From the NCBI RefSeq assembly GCF_000003815.2, contig NC_049984.1, forward strand, positions 3,556,876 through 3,620,875: DNA of 64,000 nt, read 5' to 3'. The DNA comes from Branchiostoma floridae (Eukaryota > Chordata > Leptocardii > Amphioxiformes > Branchiostomatidae). Shown here in pieces: positions 14,901 through 26,900 of the stretch (within the stretch, counting starts at the first letter, position 1; the number at the start of each line of letters is the position of its first letter). A program made the translations under genes and the position numbers. Under the pieces are notes generated by a model, which was not told where the DNA came from, searched no databases, and saw only the letters and a program-made list of their open reading frames with translations.

Positions 14901-17900
14901 CAGAGACAGAAGCGTGTGGACTATCGAGGTTTCTCCACACTCCCCAAAGTGACTGTCCAGGAGCGGACATCGCCAGCTATCCCGGCGTCTCTCTCCAGTT
15001 CTGTGCGGACGCGTGCTGTGCCGCGCCGACTTGTCTATCGTTTCAGTTCAACATCTATTCTGAGTGCTATTTAAAAAACAAGCTTTGTTCTGACGCGGAG
15101 AAGGCGTATACGGCAGCCGGGAACATGTATGACCGCCCTGCCGTTTCAGGTTGGTGATGGAAAAAAAACAAGTGACGAAAGACACGAACTAACCTGGCCA
15201 AAGCTTTCCATCATCGCCATCGAAACGCACAACTCACGCTGATTCGGACCCTCAGTCCTTGCCATGTCGTCTCCTGTCAACTAATCGATTGCTGGCTGTC
15301 TCTTTAACATGACGTCTTTCTTGTCTCTTGCTGCAGGTCATCTGTTGTTTATCGTCTTTTTCTTCTTTGCTACCCTCTAACTACACACTGGGGCATCACT
15401 GAGGGGGGTGGGGTGGCGTGCGGATTAGGACAAGCAAGCAAAACCGGCCTAAAGGCCTCGACTGTCGGGGCCTGGGNNNNNNNNNNNNNNNNNNNNNNNN
15501 NNNNNNNNNNNNNNNNNNNNNNNNNNNNNNNNNNNNNNNNNNNNNNNNNNNNNNNNNNNNNNNNNNNNNNNNNNNNACTGATATTTAAAGCATGTGGCTT
15601 CCTCTGGTTCTGCGTTGGGCTGGTTTAAGATACTGGGTTGGGGGGAATGTTTATGATACCATTCACAATTTCATAGAAAGTAATTAGACGTACGTCTCTC
15701 ATACTGCAAGCGAGGAGTGGCCATTGTAGGCCTGTGAGCATTTCAGATACACTACTGTTTCTGCGAAAATCGTTGACGGTCACTCTCGCCGCTCTACGTT
15801 GCACTCTTTCTAGTGCCTGGGTCCCACTGATATGGGTTCCACACTGTTGCACTGTACTCCAGGTGTGGGCGCACCAACGTCTTATAGCATGTTGATTTGA
15901 CCCGTGGAGGGCAGTGCTGTAAGCTGCGACGTATGACCGCCAGTATCCGATTCGCTTTACCAGTTGCGTACCTTATATCCTTATCAATTGCTAATGACTA
16001 ATCTAGGCATTCTATCACATGCTTGAAACAACCGGTTCTGCGGTCATCAAATGCAGGAAACTTGAAAAAAAAGTTAGCCTGTCATCCATAATTTATCATT
16101 AGTTAGCTGCATTACTAAACAACATCATTAATATCTCATTTTCAGGATCGCACCATCTCTGGATGTCCACATCCAGTTCTTTTCGTGCCAACTATAATTA
16201 TAATACATGCATAGTAATTAAAGATATAGTAAAAGATTCAGAATAGATAGATACATTTGATTGTATGCGGATGTGGTACTTTACCAAAGCTTTCAGCTTA
16301 CAAGCCTCACATTCTCCGGCTTCAGTTTATATCTGTATCCTGCTTTTAACCTACCCAAGCTCTCACATACCATCAATTTTAGTAATGCTACATAATTGGT
16401 GACATGTACTCCCCGTAGGTACAATGTATATGAAATATTCTATTCACTGTAATACGTTTAATCAAAGAAGAAGAAGAATTCTGTCGAGAATACAGGCATG
16501 CTTTTCCTTGGTTTGAAATAAGTTTGTTCAGCTGAAACACAAGTAGAATTGTATTTTGATCCTTACATCTTCACCTTTCAGTGACTCCTACAAATGTGAT
16601 ATCGCTATCTCCAACTTCGGCAGCGCCGGCCACAGTAGTAACAGCAGGTACCAGACTGAAATTACGAGCATGCAAAATTTGACAGCAGGCGAAAATACAT
16701 GCATGTGTTTCCTTATTAACAGTTTTAAAAAGTTGGTTGTATGTATGGCTGAATTGTGTTTTCATGCCTTCATGTTCATCTTTCAGTGACTCCAACAACT
16801 GTAATACCATCCTCCCCGAAATCGCCGACACCAGCCACTGTAGTAACAGCAGGTATTAGATTGAAAATTGAACTTGATATTATGCAAGTGATTGCAACAA
16901 CAACAGCTTTGTCTACAGTTGGTAAGGAATAGACATGATCTAACCTAACTAAAGCTTTCCCCAATCATCAATGCAACTCTTAACTGTGTGTGTCATGTCA
17001 CTGCCCGATTGCTAGCTGTCTCATTGTGTCTAACACGAGTTTTTTCTTGTCTCAAGCTATAGGCTATCTGTTGTGCATGAATTGCTAATCGCTAATCTCT
17101 ACATTTCTGTCACATGCCTGAAACCAAAGGTTACATGGTCGTCGCATGCAGAAAAAGTACATTTAAAAAAAAAAGCTAGTCAGTCATCAATTATCTACAA
17201 TTAGCTGCGTTACTAACTAACTAACATTATCAATATCTCAGTTACAGGTTTGCAACATACCGGGTTGTCCGCATCCAATTACTTTTCTGTCAACTACCAA
17301 GTAATAGAATTGTACATAACGACGACATACATTTACAACGGAAACATTGGTCATATGCAATGTTACTATAACTTCATCATACTTTTTACAGATTAACAAA
17401 ATAATTCCGCTTGCAGGTCTAACAGTCTCATTCTTTTCATATCTATAAACGGGTTTCTACCTAGTACCCAAGCTCCCATCCCATTATTTCAACAATGATA
17501 CATTTTGATCACATTTCCTCCCTGTAGGTATATGAGATATTCCACCAACACTAATGCTTTTAATCAAAGAAGGTCAAGAATCTTGGCGACAATACGATAA
17601 GAGCGATTCTCTTGTTTTGACAAAAGGTTGGACAGTATTTTATTCACCAGGATAGGTATGGTTGCAATACAAGTGGGGTGGTATCTTAATTCACGCATTT
17701 GTCTTTCTCTTTCAGTGACTCCTACAAATGTAGTACCGGCAGCTACGACATCGCCGGCACCAGCAGCTGTAGTAGTAACAGCAGGTACCTGATTGCAACT
17801 TTAACTCCATGTATGTGATATAGGTAGTAACACAACTTACCACAAGATGGAAAGTCCATCGCTTCGCAGTCACCATGATGATGATAGATAAAAGAAACAG

Positions 17901-20900
17901 AAGGATTTCAGTTAAAACATTTGGTTTGTCGATGAAGGTTACGCATCCATGTGACATGATGCGCAACACGATAGTTACTTTTTGCCTGAGTACGTATTAC
18001 TTGGAATAACATTTGGTCTGTTTTTTAAAATCATTTAATGACTCTTGGGTAAAGACACAAGTTGAAGACTACTATTAACACCTCATCAGTGACATATGTC
18101 AGCGCCCTTAATACCCGCCTCACATTAGGCGCGATTCGTTCGGAAGACTAGTTTACGAGCTCTAAATGACATTTTCGTGAGTAAGACGTCCGGTGTTCTC
18201 AAGATCATCTTGCGATTTTTAGGGATCGCCAGCAATTTTCAGGAGTCTTACGACGGTCGCGGTGCAGCGAAACATGTTCTTAACATAAGCGACAAGTCGT
18301 AGGAGATCTCCGAGATCGCAGAGCTCGTGACCGAGTCGCAGATCGTGCGTGCAAATCGTGCGTACCTCGCAAGGGTATCGGTCAATAGTCTTGCGTCAAT
18401 CCAACGATTGAAGACCGATAGGCGAGCACAGACATAGTTATTAATCATCGAACGCAAATCGGATGGCGAACGCCCGTTAGTCGGACGACGTTTGGGCGAC
18501 GTTCACCCGACTTCCGATTGTTTACAAATATTGAATTTCTGGGAATGTGAGGGTAATTCTAACATTGTGGCCCCTTTGGCAGTATGTAGGCTGGCTTTGT
18601 GAAACACTTTCCTTTCTTGTGTCATTTCTATTATGCCCGCGCATTCCATTCATTGGTTAAAAAGATTCCGACAACAAAATAAGCAACATTTATTGATCTC
18701 TTGCCTTTTTTGAGGAACGTTTTGTGTTCCCTTGTCCACGTGCAAGAGGTCATGTGAGGTTCATTATCATAGATTTATTCACCGTCGATCGCACGAGGCT
18801 CGCTTATATGTGAGGGGAACAGATTTTGGGCGAAAATTACGCAAGACCATCTTAAGATCTTACAATCAGCCGACCTTCCTGCGATCGCGAAGTACGTCCG
18901 AAGATCGTATATAATGTGAGGCGGGTATTAGGGCTGCTGCTACGCTGAGGTTTGATGACCATTGGAAAGAAAAAAAACGATATTCACGAAATATTAGGCA
19001 ACCAAGAATGTCCAGAGCATACTGGCTTGACCCTCCTATTTCCAGCTCCTGGTGCGTTTGACTGTGACTTCGAGGCTGACTTTTGCGGCTGGACTCAGGA
19101 CAGAAGCGATAACTTCAACTGGACACGTCAGGCTGGTGCCTCGGAATCCTCCGGGACTGGGCCGTCTTTTGACCACACCATGGGGAGTAAGTACAAACGA
19201 CCATCATACGTTGTTATAGATATATTTCAGGATTAGAAAGGCATTCAACTTTTGCAAATGTAAAGAAGGCTGAACCGTATGCCTAAGCATGCCAAATGTG
19301 CGGCAAAAAGAAATAAGCGTTAGTTTGCTTATCCAAATTGCCAATTTCTTTGCACATTTCAAATCATAGTGTTTCATAATGTTGCTCCTCGAGTCACGGC
19401 AATACATAAACATACGGGCCAATGATGAACATCACTGAAGATGGTAAGATTAGATTAGACACGTAACATTAACCATAATTCTTAAAGTGAAACAGAAGCA
19501 ATGGCTTTTAATTGAGATCTAGTATTAGGTAAATATGAGTACCTAGATTTAGTTAGGGACGTTTTAGGAGAGCAACACCCCAAGCACGTGAAAGAACTCA
19601 GCACACTTACCGAAAAGAGTAGGGCCCTTACCGGTATGAGTGGATCAATTGAATCTGTCTGGATATGCAGGTTTTATTTGTACTGCATAATCCTCGTGTG
19701 TTATGCCTTGAGAGAGTTTACCGGGTATGAAAAAAAACAAGCCAGAAGAACATAGCAGCGAGAGAAATCTTTTTTTTTTTACTTTTGCTCATCAGACGAA
19801 ACTGGAACTGGCTACTACATCTTCATCGAGGCGAGTGCTCCCCAGGACGTTGGTGACATCGCCCGCCTGTACAGCCCCGCCGTCACCGCCGCCTCCGCCA
19901 TGTGCCTCCGCTTCTGGTACCACATGTACGGCATGCACATGGGAGAGCTGCACGTGTACACACGGACGGACCCGGCTCCAGAGGTTCTGGTCTTCAACAG
20001 GACAGGCAGGCAGGGCGATGAGTGGCACCAGGCAGAGGTAGAGATCGACATTGCTGGTACTTACCAGGTTGGTACGCCAGCTCTCAAGACACAGCGTTGC
20101 TATACGATAAATTTTTTTTATTGAATTTTCACATTTACTGATAAAGCTGTGTTTTATCATCGTGTGATGGTCTAGTCGCTGTCTGGTTGGGATGGTCTTA
20201 AATTCAAGTTACATATCATTACTTGGAAGCCAAAGAAAGTTTGTCTTTAAGTACAGGTTATAATTTCAAAAATGTCACATTTCAACATTTATTATGTCTG
20301 CTTTCATTGATTTTTAAACGTCTTGTTTGGCCATTTTAACGCCATCTAGTATCATAAATACTTTTACTCAAAATCTAATCATCATCATCCCCAGTTTTCT
20401 TGCGAATGAAAAGTGACTAGTGTTACATAGTGTTACAGAACTGAACTGAACAGAGTGTTACATTGGTGCACCTTTTTTCCTTGGACATCAACGTTTCAGG
20501 TTGTAATGGAAGCAATCCGTGGGTCAGGCTTTCGAGGGGATATTGCACTGGATGACATTTCCATGTCAACGGGGTCTTGCATTAAAGGTATGTTTACATT
20601 AACGTGAAAAAATATGTGAATGGTACGAAGAACTGGACTAAGGTTGATCGAATTTACATTTCAAACGCTTTAACTAACCTCTTCACAAGCCCATCACCGC
20701 ACCATTCCTCCATGCACTGTAAATCATTTTAGTTTAGTTTCAGTATTTTAGCGTTTTTATGCTGGTCTTTCTCTTGTTTGGTACGGGCTGTTCTACCTTT
20801 ATATTATAAAGAGATGTTTTGTTATTACCACTTAGTTTCATTAGAGGTTAGAAAATACATTACATATATACATTAGTCATGTTACGAGATCCTGTGACAA

Positions 20901-23900
20901 TTTCCGTGTCAAAATAACGTACATATTAGGAGCCAGCAGATGACATATGTTGGCTTAAGCATTACCGTTTGGTACTTGTAATCATGACTATTTCTAGTTC
21001 TTTTCTAAGCTTGACACGCAGAGCATTAATAGGTCTTGTGTAAGGATTCTGCCAGGCTTGAAGTTTCTAACACATCAATATTCTAGCGCTGGTAACTCGC
21101 ACTCGCACAGGTTGTCGTTCTTTTCTGCGCTGGTATCATTAGCACGCAGGCTAGGTTGCTAGCAATTTTGTACACGTTCCCTCTGTCTTCGAGTGGCTTG
21201 CAAGGTGTATCTATGCTAGCAACCCTGTCGCAATTGTATGTGGAGAATCTGTCTGCTTGGTTCTGTGCCTCTCTTGAAGATCCTAAAGTCTTGAGTTTTC
21301 AAGGCGCTCGGTTACACAAAGGTCTGCCAAATAGCACCATACGGCATGATGATAAATGATAGCACCACAAAGTATCAGGAGAGCAAGCAAGCTTTCGCGT
21401 TTTGGCGAAACTCGTCGCCTCAATGCGAGCATGAGCTGAAATTGCTGCCGCCCGCCTGAAGGTTTTGCAGTGTGGGCGCGGTCGTATGCGTACAACGATC
21501 CAGGGTACAACGTGAACGGCACCTACATCACTATCAACGGGGAGGAGAGCAGGATTGAGGAACGTGAGTACGAAGTTCATCTTGGATCCTTTCTCTGTTA
21601 AAGTTGCGGAAATAGTTAAGTTCTAATCATCATATTTTAGTATAGTATAAAAACGCTACTCAGAATACATATCATACTTATCAAATCCATAGATGTATAT
21701 CTTACTTTGGAATTGACATAACGTAATAGTGCCAATTTGACGCACTTTTCTTTCACTTTGCATGTTTGGCCATCTACGATTCCAAGATGTGGCATCTCAC
21801 TGCGCTTGGGGTACTGGTGCGGCACTGCTGGGTTCATTCATCGTTGCACTTCTTCTGTTGTGTTATTTTCGCCGATTTTTTTACAATTTAGATATTGCGT
21901 AAAAGTATGACTTAGAATGCAACAAAATACACAAAACGTAATAAAATTCATTCTTTATCTCTAAAATTCGTTGAGTAATCTTGCGAAACCGCACAGGTGC
22001 CCGTGGTGCAGTGAGTCAGCACCTTAACCTGTTGATTAATCTACTAAGGATAAAGGGATTAAATATAGATAAGACTGGTTATCTATTTTGCAAAAGTTTA
22101 AACTTTGTTCCAACACAAAGAAGGGACTCACCATAAATTTTCGGTCGAGCACTCCGACCTTCTTCAGATGAAATGAATCGCTGACTAATCCGGAAGTCGT
22201 CGGATGACGTCAGGTAGCAGCGAATCATAAATGGCGGGAAGGCGAAACCTGCCACCATCACGGTTCAACGAGGGTTGATGTGCCCTAATGTAGATAGCCT
22301 CCTTAACGCCCCTCACGAACCAATCCTGTTCAGTGTCTAAGATGCGAACTTGGTCCAGAGACACAGAGTGGCTGGGGGATTCAATGTGTATGTGCTGTGA
22401 TACCTCTGAAGATGTTGAGCTGCGACGTCTGTGTTCTAAGAACCGGGTTTTTAATGGTCGTTCCGTTTCCCCAATGTACGATTCGGTGCAAGGGCCTCTG
22501 ATGTTTTGTCCGTTACACCGGATGTGGTACACCACACCACACTTGTGTTCTTTGGGCGTCTTATCCTTAGGCGCCACCAATAGCTGCCTAAGTGTCCTAG
22601 TCGGCCTAAAGCAGGTCTTTATGCCTTGCTAGTTGAAGATTCTACGTAAGGCTTCCGAAACATTCTTCAAATAGGGTAATACAACTAGCCCTTTATTCTG
22701 TGTATTGTTCCGATTTTGGTTGCCAGTCCTAGTAGTTTTGGGTGACGTCATCCGACGACTTCCGGATTAGTCAGCGATTCATTTCATCTGAAGAAGGTCG
22801 GAGTGCTCGACCGAAAATTTATGGTGAGTCCCTTCTTTGTGTTGAAACAAAGTTTAAACTTTTGCAATATGGAATTTACCAACACAGATGAGCTTTCATT
22901 CGGATAAGACTGGTTATCATTTCAGTACCACGGAGAGGGCACCAGGTCTTCATTGTGAACGAGAGGACGGGGGCTGTGGAAAACAAGACACATTTCGACA
23001 CCCAGGGAGATGGCGTTTCTGCAGCGCAGCAACTCACAACCTTTCTGCAGGGAGTTCCCGAGGTAATGAGGCTATACACTGAGCACTAGGATCGCAAGGT
23101 CTAATTTTGTGATCGTATGTAGTCAACACAAAATAGATTCATGTGTGGCAACAGGTCTCTTTCAACGTAACTAAGTAGAACAGTTGCCAGGGGCTACTGT
23201 ACAGCAGACTTCTTGGCACACAATCAAGTACGTGTTCTACTCAACCGACGTTTTGACCATGCGAGCTGTGGTGGATCTGGATGGTAAAGCTATGACTGAA
23301 GTAACCAATATTAGCATTAACGTGGCAATGTCAGCATCTTTTCTTTTAAAGACAAAACTTTGCACTGTAAAAAATGTAGTACAATGCTAAACTATGATGT
23401 ACATGTCATGCGTCTTATGTTTCGCTGCCACTATGATATCTATCAATAGGTTAGAAGAAATATCTCGTTTGTGATTGCCATGTCTGCATGTATAATAAGT
23501 AGTATAGCAAGCTATTGAATGACACAACTACCACTATCAGGGCTCGAAATACTTTTTCTGCATACCTTCGCTGGTGCAGGTAACATGAAAAATTACCTGC
23601 ACCAGACAAATTTTACCTGCACCACTCTGAACTTAAATTATGAATCATGCCAAAATTGTTCAGGAACCATGCATTGCTATTTTTTCTTTCATACTTCATC
23701 AATGCAGCTCATAATAATCCATACACACATACATCATAGAACATTTATGTATAAAACCCAGTACATGGACCAGTGCAGGTTAGGTGCAGGTAGACACCAG
23801 AAATACCTGCACAGCGCCAATTTTACCTGCACTAACCTGCATATATATGCAGGTGGTATTTCGAGCCCTGACTACAAAATGAAAGATGTCCAAGTTTTGA

Positions 23901-26900
23901 CATGCGTACGTGTGTATTATGGCATATCATATTTCTGTTGGTATCTTATCTTGGCTAAAGCTCAATTTCGTATTATTGCAGGGACGTGTCATAGTTATCG
24001 CAGTCCAACAGAGCGGCGATACCACCGTTATCAACGAACCCGCTCTGACACCGTACGGAGCTAACATAACTCAACTAGGTAACGTGTCTCTTCATGAAAA
24101 GTTGACATCTTCAAGTGCGGTCTTAGTTGTCGTAAGACGTCGCAAGATGTCGATGTTGTACGACTTAAGAGCAGACCGTGATACATCCAACCGCCGACAA
24201 GGATATACATTTTCTATTTTTTTTTACACATGCACGCTTATCTCAGAGTGTTTCCAGTTTGCAATCGGACGACGATTGCAAAAGGGATGTTACCATGCTT
24301 TGTACAAATGTTGGGCGCTTGACCTACAAGCTGTCATGTACTAGAATTTTGCTTACTATATTAGGTAGGTTTTTATTATAGTCCGAATATACAATATCCA
24401 TTTCATCGGTTGATTATATTCTTACACCCCGTGATAGGCAGAAGAGAGTCCTGGGCCATGATCACACAGAAGGGGTCGATCCCACCATGGTTCGTAGAGA
24501 AACACAGCGCCAACGGCACAGGACCTACCGTTGTGGAGGCATACATACCAACTGGTAAAGACAAATTCATACTCGTCGCTCTAACGTTAATGGGAACTAT
24601 TTATATTTATCCTATTCTCGTAAGGTGTTCAATATTCAAGAAAACGGTGCAGGCTGAAATAGAGAGGCACCACAATCCATTAGTATTAAATTGTGAGAGC
24701 TTCATATCATGACCATGTCGCATGTTATGGTACGGCCGCATTTGCACTCGTGCCCTGCTCTGAAGGCACACAAATTTGTGCCAATGGATTGTCGGATAAG
24801 TGGGGTGCCTCTCGGTGTTTGCAAGATAAGGTTATTTGTCGCCGGTTCCCGGGATGATTTTAACTACGACGGAAAAAAATGATCGGGGCCCGGCCGTGCC
24901 TCCAAAATAGCCCGGTAGAAAATTAAAAGAAAAAACCAAAACAGCCTGCAAACTACCATTTTCGCCCCTTTTTCCCATTGTGACCTAAGCATAATCAGCC
25001 TATATATGTATATAAGTGCAAATTATGCTACTTCGGAGATTCGCATAATAAACTACGGACATTTATTGAGCTTTTTTTCATTTTCCAAACCGATCAGGCA
25101 ACGAATGGTCCCAGGTATTTTCCACCGTGCGGGGAACGGGACAGAGAGTGTACGATGCCTGGAGTGCTGGCCCCGGTGAGACCGTCCTCCATAATAAGTG
25201 CCAGGTTGTGGAAAAGTGGGCATCTCTTAACATCAAACGAGTAAGTTTGTCTGTCACGTCTGATAGTCTTTGTTTGGCTTGTTAAACTTGTTAAACTAAC
25301 AAACGCACGTATATAGTAAAAAAAAACATAGTAAGACATGAGTCAATTTGTGTACACATAGGATTAAAAACGCCTGAAATTGAATGATTGTCTCCACTTG
25401 ATAAGCATAGTGAATAGTTTTCACAATCTGACACAGGTATACATATTTTTGTGACCTTACGATGCCCTTATCGTGGTTCTCAAATGTTCAAACGGATAGT
25501 GTGGGCTTCGAACGCCAAACCTTGTGATCCGTAAAGAGTATAACGAGTATTGCTCATAAAGCTGAAGCATGATGCTCTGTAAGGCTCAAGCCCAATCTAG
25601 ACACCCGCTAACCACAGCTTAAAACGTCTATATGTTCTAACAGGTGAAGATCGTGCTGGAGTCCTCCTCGGGAGATGTAGAGTTGATCTTCGATGGACAG
25701 AACACAGACAAGTTCAACTGGTTCTCCAAGTCTCGTCTTCTCTCGTCCCCGTGGAACGACATCAGCACCGAATCTCAAAACGTCTTCTCCATGGAAGGAG
25801 CCACTGGCCCGCAGAGGTAAATACAGTTTCTTGATAAAGACAAAACTTTCAAACTTTTTATACTGTCAGTGTCAGTTTGAATCAGCTATATGATAACGTT
25901 AACGACCCGCTTTTACATTTTTCTGAATCATAAAACTGAATTGCTCTGACTTTCACACTCTTAAAGACTCACTTTGCCTTTAACTACTTTAGAATACTTA
26001 AACTGTCTTCATTCGGAAACTTCCGGAGAGTAATACAGTAGAAGTCGGCTATTGGCATCATCGATTTGTCAGCGAATTTTACCCGTTTACCCGACTTATA
26101 CCAATAACCCTAGGAGATTCCAAACGATCGGCGGCGGGGGGAGGGGGGTGCTGGTTACGGACTCAGGGAACCAATTGAAAATAACCATACACACACATGT
26201 CCAAACTGGTATTATGCACTAAATTTTATTCATGAACATGCATGTTTCATATGCAGAAGTAACATTGATGTACATTGTAGTTCATATTCATCCAAGTTTC
26301 TTTTTTACTTTACAGGTACGGGTCCGTCATACGTAGTCCGTAACGAGAAGAAATAAAACAAAATACAACACCCGCTGAGTCTCCATTCAATCACATTTCA
26401 GTGCAGAATGATATCTCACATGTTTACACAAATCGGACACCTCATCAACATTTTAATGTAGCGTTAACATCATGTGGTATAAACTGTATCGAGAAATCAT
26501 ATCCACAGAAAGAACTTGTAGTTTTAGCGTGACTCTAAGCTTACCGCTGTACAGACTACATTTATCGACGTGTAATCCCTCAGTCCGATCATCATAAGGT
26601 TAAACATAACATATTTTACTGATAAGCATTAGTTTGATTACAACTTTTAAGCGGAAGGTACGCACACGTTGCTGAAAATTGATGTGTCGAGAAAACAGTA
26701 AATTTACATTCTATAATCTAATTGCACAACAATATATTTTTGATTTATTGAACTAGTTAAACTGCAATATCCAACACAAAAATTGGACTCACCCAAATTT
26801 TCGACTGAACAGCACCAGCCTTGTCAAGGAATGAACAATCTACTGCTGTCGTGACGTCACCTTATGCAGATAGAACACTTTGCTCACTACGCAGTGGATC

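Larger units (their letters stand above)
15150..17790. repeat. Segmental duplication of linker exons and introns
   Basis: Intron text after the PAN exon (about 15180-15350 and 15980-16170) matches intron text after 16921 (about 16935-17080 and 17085-17260). Shared blocks include CTAAAGCTTTCC-like, GATTGCTRGCTGTCTC and TTAGCTGCRTTACTAA. Each copy leads to a linker exon. The first copy is interrupted by the LINE and the N gap. Confidence 0.75.
22068..22918 (-). mobile_element. Penelope-like element remnant with GIY-YIG endonuclease, 16-bp target duplication
   Basis: GATAAGACTGGTTATC occurs at both 22068-22083 and 22903-22918. Inside, inverted terminal arms of about 130 bases (about 22085-22210 and 22739-22870) surround a minus-strand ORF. 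This is the terminal, pseudo-LTR-like architecture of Penelope-like retroelements. The reverse transcriptase itself is missing, so it is a 5'-truncated copy. The right arm ends 55 bases before the FAM3 exon 22. Confidence 0.85.

Noticed and set aside
24661-24820. Short inverted GAGAGGCACC/GGTGCCTCTC pair
   Set aside because: Could be a degraded MITE, but arms are short and no flanking duplication is visible.
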